Source: a virus
IMG/VR virus record: IMGVR_UViG_3300020468_000097
Coordinates: 1 to 20,463 of that record
DNA: 20,463 nt
Strand: one strand, 5' to 3'
Part shown: positions 15,237 through 20,196 of the stretch, piece by piece
Numbering within the stretch: position 1 is the first letter of the stretch
Layout of the letters: each line of letters begins with the position of its first letter
Program-made: the position numbers and the translations under genes
The notes under the pieces: generated by a model
What the model was told of the DNA's origin: nothing
What the model saw: only the letters and a program-made list of their open reading frames with translations
The model's database searches: none

Positions 15237-17147
15237 TTAGTATCCAAATATGTTATCGGAAGGTCTGTATTCCGGTTTCGGTACACCAGAACCAAAATCA
15301 AAAGGAGAAAAAGCCTTTGGTCTGGACATTATTCCGTATCGCACGGAGTCATATGTGTGATCAGATCTGTATCGTTGATCGATATCATCTCCACCTTTGG
15401 GATCTGAAGGAATTACGGGCAAATCAGCTATTATTTGTCTGCAAGTGTTAAAGAATATTATTCCTGGTAGTTCCGTATCTTCATCCACCTTTAAAACTTC
15501 GTGAAATCTGTTCTTTCCTGCTACTCTTGCCCCTGCACTTCTATCGGAAGGCCTCCATCGGCATCCTTCACTAATCATTTCTTCCGCTATGGAAGGCCCT
15601 AACTGTCCTCTGTTATGCCAACACGAACTGTCGAGTATTCCATAATCAATCGGTTCTGACCCTTCTGCCGCTAACACCGCTTTCGCTAAATCTCGTCCAG
15701 TGTGTTTACTAAGATATAGTTCTCTATAGACGTACAAAGTAGAGAAAGCAGGATCGATGGCAAACCAATGAACGGCTGAAAAACTAGAATAGCCATAGTC
15801 GCATGAACGAAACCTTCTCCAATCTGTTGGGATCTCAAAAGGTTCTGTTGTATGTATGTTCGCACGAAACTCCGAAAAGGCAGCTCCTTCAGCGATTGAC
15901 CAATCTCCATCAAGAAGTTGCCGTCTTTGCATTTCTGGAAGAGATAATAGGTTAGCTTCATATGTTCCTTCATCATATAGGTAAGGATTATCTTTTAAGG
16001 TTGCCGGTATAAATCTACGATAGAATAAAGGCTTCCCTGCTTTTTCATGGGTGTCGGGAAACACCATCGGTTGTTTTGTTTCCATATCCGTTGCAACAAA
16101 AGGTTTGTTTGCAGGAGAAGGATCGATAAACATTTGTTTGACCCATTGATGTCCAGGACCACCAGGATTGGTTGTTGCTCTCATAAAGACAGGCAATTCG
16201 GGATCTGTTGTTCTTAATCGTGACCTCATATAATTCCACGAAAACGGTGTTGGATGCTGCGTTAGCTCATCAAATCCGATATAACTAAACGCCTGTCCTT
16301 GATAACGTAAAACATCTTCATCTCGTTCTAAGTATGTTAACCACAACTTAGCTCCACTTGGAAAAACCCATTGTGATTTCTTTTCCTGCCACTTAGCCCC
16401 AGGATATGCTAGAGGATAAAGTTCTCTTGATTTCCATATAAGTTCACGAAGTTCATCGTTTGTGCGACGTAAAATTAATCCGTTGAAATTAGAATTATGG
16501 AAATAACGGAGAGGATCAGCAAGAAGGCTGTAACTTTTGCCCCCACCGGCTGCGCCGCCAAAGAGTACCTCCCTTTCCGAACTCGCCAAAAACTCCGTTT
16601 GGGGGCCTTTGTTGGGTTCAAAGATGATTGTTCTTTCTTGAGGTACGCTTTCGTGATCAAGAGTATCGGAGATATTAATCGTTGGGGTTTCTGGATCATC
16701 TTTAGTCTCTTCGTGCAACTTGTGCAGTTTATTCTTAGAAACTGTCATGCTACGCTTGGCAGCTGACATCTTCTTTCTTATTTCTTGTTCTTTAGCTTCG
16801 GTTTTAGTTTTTGGTCTACGAACTTCAGCAAGCTTTTTGTTGCTTTCCTTTTTAAGAATATTTCTTTTTCGCTTACGAGATTTAGTCCATAGATTAGATA
16901 TTGTCTGATACGATATTGATTTGCCGGCTCTCGCTGAAACCCATTCAGCCGATTTGCGATAACTTTCTCCGTTGTCGATATGGACAAAGACTTCTTCAAG
17001 TAAACCTATCATATAGGGATCTGGCAAAGTCTCCAGATCGTTGTCAGGGTTAGGTTTGTATCCCCAAGGCATTCTCTGGCGGTTGTTCTTCCTTAGAAAC
17101 GGTGGCCACTTACTTGGGTTAGGCGTAGGGTACTCAGGTTTGGTCAT
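15237..17147 (-). CDS. terL: Terminase large subunit
   Basis: 636 aa from the ATG at 17147. The frame extends ten codons upstream to a TTG, but the ATG is the better start and overlaps the small subunit by 14 bases. Residues 45-90 form a helix-turn-helix-like segment (SYRKSAEWVSARAGKSISYQ) followed by a basic coiled region (90-150), an N-terminal extension not present in all large terminases. The ATPase has a Walker A GGAAGGGKS (197-205) and Walker B YIGFDE (289-294, D293/E294). The RNase H-like nuclease carries D450 (CDYGYSS), D506 (ILDSSCW) and D600 (DHTYDSVRYG) as expected metal ligands. It drives DNA packaging and cuts the concatemer at the portal. All key residues are present. Confidence 0.95.
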   Translation of the reverse strand: MTKPEYPTPNPSKWPPFLRKNNRQRMPWGYKPNPDNDLETLPDPYMIGLLEEVFVHIDNGESYRKSAEWVSARAGKSISYQTISNLWTKSRKRKRNILKKESNKKLAEVRRPKTKTEAKEQEIRKKMSAAKRSMTVSKNKLHKLHEETKDDPETPTINISDTLDHESVPQERTIIFEPNKGPQTEFLASSEREVLFGGAAGGGKSYSLLADPLRYFHNSNFNGLILRRTNDELRELIWKSRELYPLAYPGAKWQEKKSQWVFPSGAKLWLTYLERDEDVLRYQGQAFSYIGFDELTQHPTPFSWNYMRSRLRTTDPELPVFMRATTNPGGPGHQWVKQMFIDPSPANKPFVATDMETKQPMVFPDTHEKAGKPLFYRRFIPATLKDNPYLYDEGTYEANLLSLPEMQRRQLLDGDWSIAEGAAFSEFRANIHTTEPFEIPTDWRRFRSCDYGYSSFSAVHWFAIDPAFSTLYVYRELYLSKHTGRDLAKAVLAAEGSEPIDYGILDSSCWHNRGQLGPSIAEEMISEGCRWRPSDRSAGARVAGKNRFHEVLKVDEDTELPGIIFFNTCRQIIADLPVIPSDPKGGDDIDQRYRSDHTYDSVRYGIMSRPKAFSPFDFGSGVPKPEYRPSDNIFGY

Positions 17148-17526
17148 GGTCAGTTGAGCCTTTCGGGGGTAGCACAAACATAGCTCCCTCTGGTGCTTTC
17201 ACTTCAACAACATCCTTTTTAATTAATCCTGTTCTGTCCATGATCTCTTTTGCAGCTGCTACAGCATTTCTAGCTCCTAGCGTTGTCGGATCATTTAAAA
17301 CACCTACCATCCCAAATGCAGCGGCAGGGGCATTCATGGCTAACACCATCGATGCTCTTTCAATAATCTCATCTTTCATATTCTTTACGACATCCATAAT
17401 AGCTGTATTGGGGCTGTACCCTGCCATATCCATAGCCTTCCTATGGTTGCCTTGTGCTTCTCCAACTAAAGCATCTAAGAAGAGCTTTTGTTTATCGGTC
17501 AGTACTTTTTTATCTTCTGTACTCAT
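17134..17526 (-). CDS. terS: Terminase small subunit
   Basis: 130 aa from the ATG at 17526. An in-frame GTG four codons upstream lies inside the ribosome site (GAGGTG), so the ATG is preferred. The N-terminus (LTDKQKLFLDALVGEAQGNH, about 9-28) followed by RKAMDMAGYSPNTAIMDVV is the helix-turn-helix DNA-recognition unit of small terminases. A central helical oligomerisation part contains AAAKEIMDRTGLIKKD, and the tail ends in AMFVLPPKG, a typical ending. It selects viral DNA and loads the large subunit, whose gene overlaps its end. The start follows the zinc-ribbon gene's TAA after one base. Confidence 0.88.
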   Translation of the reverse strand: MSTEDKKVLTDKQKLFLDALVGEAQGNHRKAMDMAGYSPNTAIMDVVKNMKDEIIERASMVLAMNAPAAAFGMVGVLNDPTTLGARNAVAAAKEIMDRTGLIKKDVVEVKAPEGAMFVLPPKGSTDHDQT

Positions 17527-17527
17527 A

Positions 17528-17722
17528 TTAATTTTCACCTCGTTTCGCTATAAACTCAATCCAATCATTGGTCATGTCGTGAGGATCATCGGACATTTTA
17601 TCACCACAGTTTTTACAAAATCCTTCGTCATTCACTTCCATTTTAAAAACACTTCGATCACATTTTGGGCAAGTTATGTTATCCATCATATAATTTGAAA
17701 CCACATATGAAAAACTGGGCAT
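17528..17722 (-). CDS. Small zinc-ribbon protein
   Basis: 64 aa with two Cys pairs, CPKC (C18, C21) and CKNCG (C36, C39), spaced as in zinc ribbons. The C-terminal part is acidic with Trp (DDPHDMTNDWIEFI). The ATG at 17722 follows the upstream TAG after one base; internal ATGs at codons 12 and 13 are alternative starts and would place the first Cys pair close to the N-terminus. Zinc ribbons of this size bind nucleic acid or proteins. Position just before the small terminase suggests a role linked to packaging or late transcription, but nothing in the sequence decides this. No family name can be assigned. Confidence 0.72.
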   Translation of the reverse strand: MPSFSYVVSNYMMDNITCPKCDRSVFKMEVNDEGFCKNCGDKMSDDPHDMTNDWIEFIAKRGEN

Positions 17723-17723
17723 C

Positions 17724-17972
17724 CTATTTCATGTACCAGAATATCGTTGCTATCCCCGATGAAGCCACAATCCAGAAAATTCGTTCTATAAACCGAAGTG
17801 TATATTTTGATGTACGGCTAACATCCTCAATGTCATCTACTCTGTCTTCTACCTTTTCAATTCTATTAAAGATCGTTACCAGACGTTCTTCCATACGAGC
17901 CAGAGACACTACCGCTTCGGATAGTTTGTCGAGCTTTTCCTCAATTCGATCTAGTCGGTGTTCTTCTGTCAT
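17724..17972 (-). CDS. Coiled-coil protein with C-terminal membrane anchor (XhlA-like layout)
   Basis: 82 aa from the ATG at 17972; an in-frame TTG five codons upstream is less likely. Residues 4-52 are a continuous charged heptad region (RLDRIEEKLDKLSEAVVSLA, EERLVTIFNRIEKVEDRVDD) and residues 62-81 a membrane helix (RIFWIVASSGIATIFWYM). This is the layout of haemolysin XhlA-type phage proteins, which act with a holin in lysis. The start overlaps the TGA of a 28 aa membrane peptide (ATGA). Together with that peptide and the 150 aa membrane protein upstream it makes a three-gene membrane cassette. A lysis role is inference from layout and neighbours. Confidence 0.75.
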   Translation of the reverse strand: MTEEHRLDRIEEKLDKLSEAVVSLARMEERLVTIFNRIEKVEDRVDDIEDVSRTSKYTLRFIERIFWIVASSGIATIFWYMK

Positions 17973-18055
17973 TTTACCAATAACCAATCCGGTGCGAAAT
18001 ATAATGTGTGAAGGTAGGCTACAAGTACTGCCAGAAGCGTATACCGATTAACCAT
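17969..18055 (-). CDS. 28 aa membrane peptide, hidden between two membrane-protein genes
   Basis: ATG at 18055, TGA at 17969-17971. The product, MVNRYTLLAVLVAYLHTLYF plus APDWLLVK, is one hydrophobic helix with a basic N-terminus. It fills the 75-base gap between the 150 aa and 82 aa membrane proteins completely: its start overlaps the upstream stop by 8 bases (ATGGTTAA), and its stop overlaps the downstream start by 4 bases (ATGA). The same two junction types occur elsewhere in this operon, which argues against chance. No independent ribosome site is seen, so translation would depend on coupling. Function unknown; a holin-like or regulatory peptide is a guess. Confidence 0.6.
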   Translation of the reverse strand: MVNRYTLLAVLVAYLHTLYFAPDWLLVK

Positions 18056-18500
18056 TTTGTTGTTTTAACCAGTACACACCGTAGATAAATGAAATGATAA
18101 CTCCGACAAAAACTACGGCAGCAATAACTTCTATAACTTTCTGCCGAAACTCCTCTGCTTTATACAATTCATCTTGCCGTTGTTTTCTTATTTTTCCTTC
18201 TAGAGCCAGTAATTCATTCCAGGCCTTGACCCCGTAGGAGAGTTGGAGCCAGTTTTGGAGATCGTATCGCATTGCTTCCATCTTTTTTTTATGGGCAAAG
18301 GTTTGAAGTGCTTCTTCTTCGACAGAGCCTTTTGCAAGGAACTTCTTAAAAATCGGGGGATTCTTAGCCTTTTTTGCGAGGAAATCCATATCGGAGCTTG
18401 CTTTGAGCCATTTAGACACTGTGCCAATTTGCCCTTCAAGGTCTTTGCCAAGGGAGATAGCTTTTTTAATTCCGTTGTAGGCAGCTGTGGCACTTGCCAT
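18048..18500 (-). CDS. 150 aa protein with C-terminal membrane helix, function unknown
   Basis: The first 115 residues are helical and basic, with segments KDLEGQIGTVSKWLKASSDM, KNPPIFKKFLAKGSVEEEAL and a LSYGVKAWNELLALEGKIRK stretch. One membrane helix follows at about 122-145 and the end is WLKQQNG. I recall this type of protein (KNPPxFKxxxxKGSVEEEAL pattern) as recurrent and unassigned in marine myo- and podoviruses. It probably sits in the inner membrane with its helical body in the cytoplasm. The ribosome site is weak (AAGGAAA is far upstream). It heads a run of three membrane proteins just before the terminase genes, which could point to lysis or head-membrane contact. Confidence 0.75.
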   Translation of the reverse strand: MASATAAYNGIKKAISLGKDLEGQIGTVSKWLKASSDMDFLAKKAKNPPIFKKFLAKGSVEEEALQTFAHKKKMEAMRYDLQNWLQLSYGVKAWNELLALEGKIRKQRQDELYKAEEFRQKVIEVIAAVVFVGVIISFIYGVYWLKQQNG

Positions 18501-18530
18501 AATCGTAATCGGATCGATTTTTCCTTTAAA

Positions 18531-18548
18531 TCATCTGTCACCAGATGA
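18531..18548. other. 7 bp hairpin beside a C7/T6 run
   Basis: TCATCTG and CAGATGA pair around TCAC. On the plus strand the stem is followed by seven C and six T; on the minus strand it lies after a stop codon and a G7 run and before the 150 aa protein. On the plus strand it resembles a terminator, but no plus-strand gene leads into it. It may affect translation of the downstream minus-strand gene. Confidence 0.4.
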
Positions 18549-18559
18549 CCCCCCCTTTT

Positions 18560-18766
18560 TTAAATATGTTCTCCTATGGTGACATCGGCACACGTTGCTT
18601 TGTGGAATATCTTCCCTTCTAATCTTGCACGATGCTGAAATGTAGGTAATACCGCTTCGGTCATTCTCTGACACTCTTGTTGCGTGTAAAACAGTTGTTT
18701 GTGGTAGGTGATCTTACAGTCAGTCTGTAAAGTGGTTGAACAGAAGACAATGAGTGCAACAAACAT
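18560..18766 (-). CDS. Small exported or membrane-anchored Cys protein, copy 2
   Basis: 68 aa with a hydrophobic start (MFVALIVFCSTTLQ), then C17, the motif FYTQQEC (C32) and C59. It shares C9, C17 and C59 at identical positions, the aromatic-Y/T-x-x-E-C segment and the overall length with the 70 aa protein at 12875-13087. The residue before C9 is Phe, so a lipobox is not supported. The central region (MTEAVLPTFQHRARLEGKIF) is helical and more basic than in copy 1. The likely site is the periplasm, with disulfides. It begins 8 bases after the stop of the Lys/Gly-rich gene. Function unknown. Confidence 0.68.
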   Translation of the reverse strand: MFVALIVFCSTTLQTDCKITYHKQLFYTQQECQRMTEAVLPTFQHRARLEGKIFHKATCADVTIGEHI

Positions 18767-18774
18767 CGTTTACG

Positions 18775-18927
18775 CTACTTTTTCTTCTTCTTATGCATAT
18801 AGCCACCGCCCATAGCTTTTGTCTTAGCTTCCTCTTTCTTCTTTTTAGCCATAGCAGTGTTGCCACCGCTCGACATATATCCCCCATACTTTGCCTTTAC
18901 CATTTTCTTCTTGGGCTTCATCTTCAT
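18775..18927 (-). CDS. 50 aa Lys/Gly/Met-rich basic protein
   Basis: ATG at 18927, TAG at 18775-18777. The product has about 20 lysines, Gly clusters (KYGGYM, SSGGN, MGGGYM) and ends in HKKKKK. The start lies in an ATGA junction with the HTH gene, with GGAGACAAGG upstream as ribosome site, which supports it strongly despite the small size. Short Lys/Gly/Met-rich proteins of this look are frequent and unassigned in marine phages. The charge suggests binding of DNA, RNA or a membrane surface. Two GGY-M units (residues 15-18 and 41-44) hint at internal duplication. On the plus strand the same stretch leaves an open hydrophobic frame that I regard as a shadow. Confidence 0.72.
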   Translation of the reverse strand: MKMKPKKKMVKAKYGGYMSSGGNTAMAKKKKEEAKTKAMGGGYMHKKKKK

Positions 18928-19232
18928 TCTACCTTGTCTCCTATGTTAAAATTTTCGTTAAGTAGTCCTTGGACATCATCGGGAACTTCTGATGAGGTGT
19001 ATTCGGGGTATGTGTATCGATCAAAAATGTCATCGTTGTAGAACTCTTTATAGCCTTCAAATTCTCTGGAATTGTTCCGGGCTTGTCTTGGAGTGATGAG
19101 ATTCTCTTCTACAAGGTATTTTCGTACTGCCGATAAAGACAAAGTAATTCCTGTACGGGCCTCTATCGCTGCTCTAATATAGATGAGATTAATATTTTGT
19201 TTATTTCGTGGAATTGCTGATCTCTTATACAT
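18924..19232 (-). CDS. Helix-turn-helix-like small protein
   Basis: 102 aa. Residues about 17-48 (LIYIRAAIEARTGITLSLSA followed by VRKYLVEENLI) fit a helix-turn-helix with a recognition helix starting near SLSAVRKYL. The second half (55-102) is acidic and Tyr/Asn-rich with no motif I know. It could be a late-gene regulator, since it lies behind the promoter region at 19231-19343. The ATG at 19232 has no ribosome site and overlaps the -10 box of a good promoter-like sequence, so either the protein is made only from transcripts that start further upstream, or the true start is later (TTG at codon 31, which would cut the HTH). Its stop overlaps the Lys/Gly-rich gene (ATGA). Confidence 0.7.
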   Translation of the reverse strand: MYKRSAIPRNKQNINLIYIRAAIEARTGITLSLSAVRKYLVEENLITPRQARNNSREFEGYKEFYNDDIFDRYTYPEYTSSEVPDDVQGLLNENFNIGDKVE

Positions 19233-19260
19233 TGTAACACTAATTGATCTAATAAGTCAA
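19231..19260 (-). promoter_or_regulatory. Sigma70-like promoter overlapping the HTH gene start
   Basis: On the minus strand TTGACT and TACAAT (5 of 6 each) are separated by 18 bases. Directly upstream, 19261-19290 is almost pure A/T, as in an UP element. Transcription would begin near 19224, inside the HTH reading frame, and would serve the genes from the Lys/Gly-rich protein through the terminases. Prediction from sequence only. Confidence 0.55.
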
Positions 19261-19297
19261 TCTTTAATTAAAATATTAATTAATGTTATTTTTGTGT

Positions 19298-19329
19298 TTA
19301 CAGAGGTGAAAAAGTATGCTACTCTGTAA
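19298..19329. promoter_or_regulatory. 8 bp inverted repeat upstream of the HTH-gene promoter
   Basis: TTACAGAG (19298-19305) and CTCTGTAA (19322-19329) form a perfect inverted repeat with 16 bases between arms. It lies about 40-70 bases upstream of the -35 box at 19255-19260. It may be a regulator-binding site or, in RNA read through from upstream, a stem-loop. Confidence 0.45.
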
Positions 19330-19343
19330 GGAGCATTGGCTCC
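19330..19343 (-). terminator. Weak hairpin after the 59-63 aa gene
   Basis: On the minus strand GGAGC and GCTCC pair around CAAT, 13 bases after the stop of the small gene ending at 19357. Only two T follow, so termination would be weak. With the adjacent TTACAGAG inverted repeat it forms a structured gap between two transcription units. Confidence 0.35.
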
Positions 19344-19356
19344 GGGGTAATACCTA

Positions 19357-19536
19357 TTATTCCTGTAGTTCTATTGTAAGAACTTTATAGTCACCTAATA
19401 TCTCTTTTACATGAAGTTCTGATGTTGCATACAGATAGATAGATCTATGCATTGTATTCACACCGCTATCGTTAAACATAGTTCCACGGTATTCTACATA
19501 GTAGTTGTAAACTGGGCTAGGCATCCACGCTACCAT
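19357..19536 (-). CDS. Small protein, function unknown
   Basis: 59 aa from the ATG at 19536 (MVAWMPSPVYNYYVEYRGTM), which follows the upstream TAA after one base, the same TAANATG junction seen at two other places. An ATG at 19548 would add four residues (MNAK) and overlap the neighbour by 11 bases. The protein looks like a small beta/alpha domain: YYVEYRG strand, HRSIYLYATSELHVKEIL and a final YKVLTIEL strand. No Cys and no membrane segment. I do not recognise a family. It is the last gene before the structured gap at 19233-19355. Confidence 0.6.
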   Translation of the reverse strand: MVAWMPSPVYNYYVEYRGTMFNDSGVNTMHRSIYLYATSELHVKEILGDYKVLTIELQE

Positions 19537-19537
19537 C

Positions 19538-19738
19538 TTAGCATTCATCTATAATATTATGTTTGTTGTCCTCATATCTGCATCGATCTGGATGAAACAT
19601 CTGCTTATAGGTTTCTACCCAAGGATTACCCCACGCTAGATATCCTACAATATAAGGAAGTGGTACAAGTAGAAAGATTACAACAAGTGCTGCCTTAAAG
19701 AACCCGTCATTATGGTATGGTTTCATATTTCCTGGCAT
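19538..19738 (-). CDS. Small single-helix membrane protein
   Basis: 66 aa. A hydrophilic N-terminus (MPGNMKPYHNDGFF) leads into one membrane helix at about 15-36 (KAALVVIFLLVPLPYIVGYL), followed by a Trp-containing segment and a charged tail with two cysteines (DRCRYEDN, IIDEC). An ATG at codon 5 has AGGA close upstream and is an alternative start. The gene begins 15 bases after the acidic protein's stop. No family recognised; a small inner-membrane protein of the phage, role unknown. Confidence 0.62.
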   Translation of the reverse strand: MPGNMKPYHNDGFFKAALVVIFLLVPLPYIVGYLAWGNPWVETYKQMFHPDRCRYEDNKHNIIDEC

Positions 19739-19753
19739 TAGTAGAATCCCATC

Positions 19754-20095
19754 TTAGTTATTCTTATTATCTTCATCGAAGAGATCTTTGGAATACACTC
19801 CCCTATCCATGTAATCCCCTTTAGTTCGCAATATCTCAGCTTGCCTAGTTAACTCATGGGCAATACAATAAAGTGTATTTGTTCCATCTACGGATGCATC
19901 TTCCTGATAATACTCAATCACATTGTTAACGAGCGTAGAAAACTTAATCTTTATCGATGTAGGGTTCTCTTCCCCGTCTGGAAAGATGAATGTCTGTACA
20001 ACAAAATTCCCATCTTTATCGACATCAAGATCATTCTCAACATATACCGGTATTTCAAGAGATACGTCCTCACCGATTTCTTCTGGTGTGTCCAT
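19754..20095 (-). CDS. Acidic protein, function unknown; first gene of the leftward operon in this window
   Basis: 113 aa with many Asp/Glu. Residues 1-60 look beta-rich (VSLEIPVYVENDL, FVVQTFIFPDGEE, TSIKIKF), residues 55-95 helical (STLVNNVIEYYQED, CIAHELTRQAEILR). A DVDKDGN turn at about 24-30 resembles the start of an EF-hand loop but lacks the acidic residue at position 12, so I do not call Ca2+ binding. The ATG is 31 bases downstream of the predicted start of transcription at about 20126, and AGGCAG lies upstream. I do not recognise a family. Being first after the promoters it may be expressed early in this transcript. Confidence 0.65.
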   Translation of the reverse strand: MDTPEEIGEDVSLEIPVYVENDLDVDKDGNFVVQTFIFPDGEENPTSIKIKFSTLVNNVIEYYQEDASVDGTNTLYCIAHELTRQAEILRTKGDYMDRGVYSKDLFDEDNKNN

Positions 20096-20132
20096 ATATA
20101 TACTGCTGCCTGTTTATTATTATACTGGATAT

Positions 20133-20161
20133 AGTATAGTTTATAACACTTACTATGTCAA
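20133..20161 (-). promoter_or_regulatory. Strong sigma70-like promoter for the leftward operon
   Basis: On the minus strand a perfect TTGACA and a TATACT (5 of 6) are separated by exactly 17 bases. It is the best promoter match in the window and points to the acidic protein gene, leaving a leader of about 30 bases. A further TATAAT (20119-20124) lies downstream without a good -35. Confidence 0.7.
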
Positions 20162-20195
20162 TAACTATTATATCTAGTAAGTAAATTGACAGTAA
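20150..20195. promoter_or_regulatory. Inverted repeat around the tandem promoters, operator candidate
   Basis: TTACT-AT-GTCAAT (20150-20162) and ATTGACAGTAA (20185-20195) are inverted copies of TTACTGTCAAT, one with a two-base insertion. The arms cover the -35 boxes of both tandem promoters, so a bound dimer could control both. Confidence 0.45.
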
Positions 20196-20196
20196 A
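20167..20196 (-). promoter_or_regulatory. Second sigma70-like promoter, upstream of the first
   Basis: On the minus strand TTTACT (4 of 6) and a perfect TATAAT are separated by 18 bases. It lies just upstream of the TTGACA promoter and would transcribe the same operon. Weaker -35, so less sure. Confidence 0.42.

Noticed and set aside
18200-18541. Minus-strand 113 aa frame starting at GTG after a G7 run
   Set aside because: It overlaps the 150 aa membrane protein in another frame and has no recognisable domain; the G7 run is part of the hairpin region.
18754-19041. Plus-strand hydrophobic frame that looks like a membrane protein
   Set aside because: It is the antisense of the Lys-rich gene, where AAG/AAA codons read as CTT/TTT.
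19777-20025. EF-hand-like DVDKDGN turn in the acidic protein
   Set aside because: The acidic ligand expected at position 12 of the loop is missing, so Ca2+ binding is not supported.
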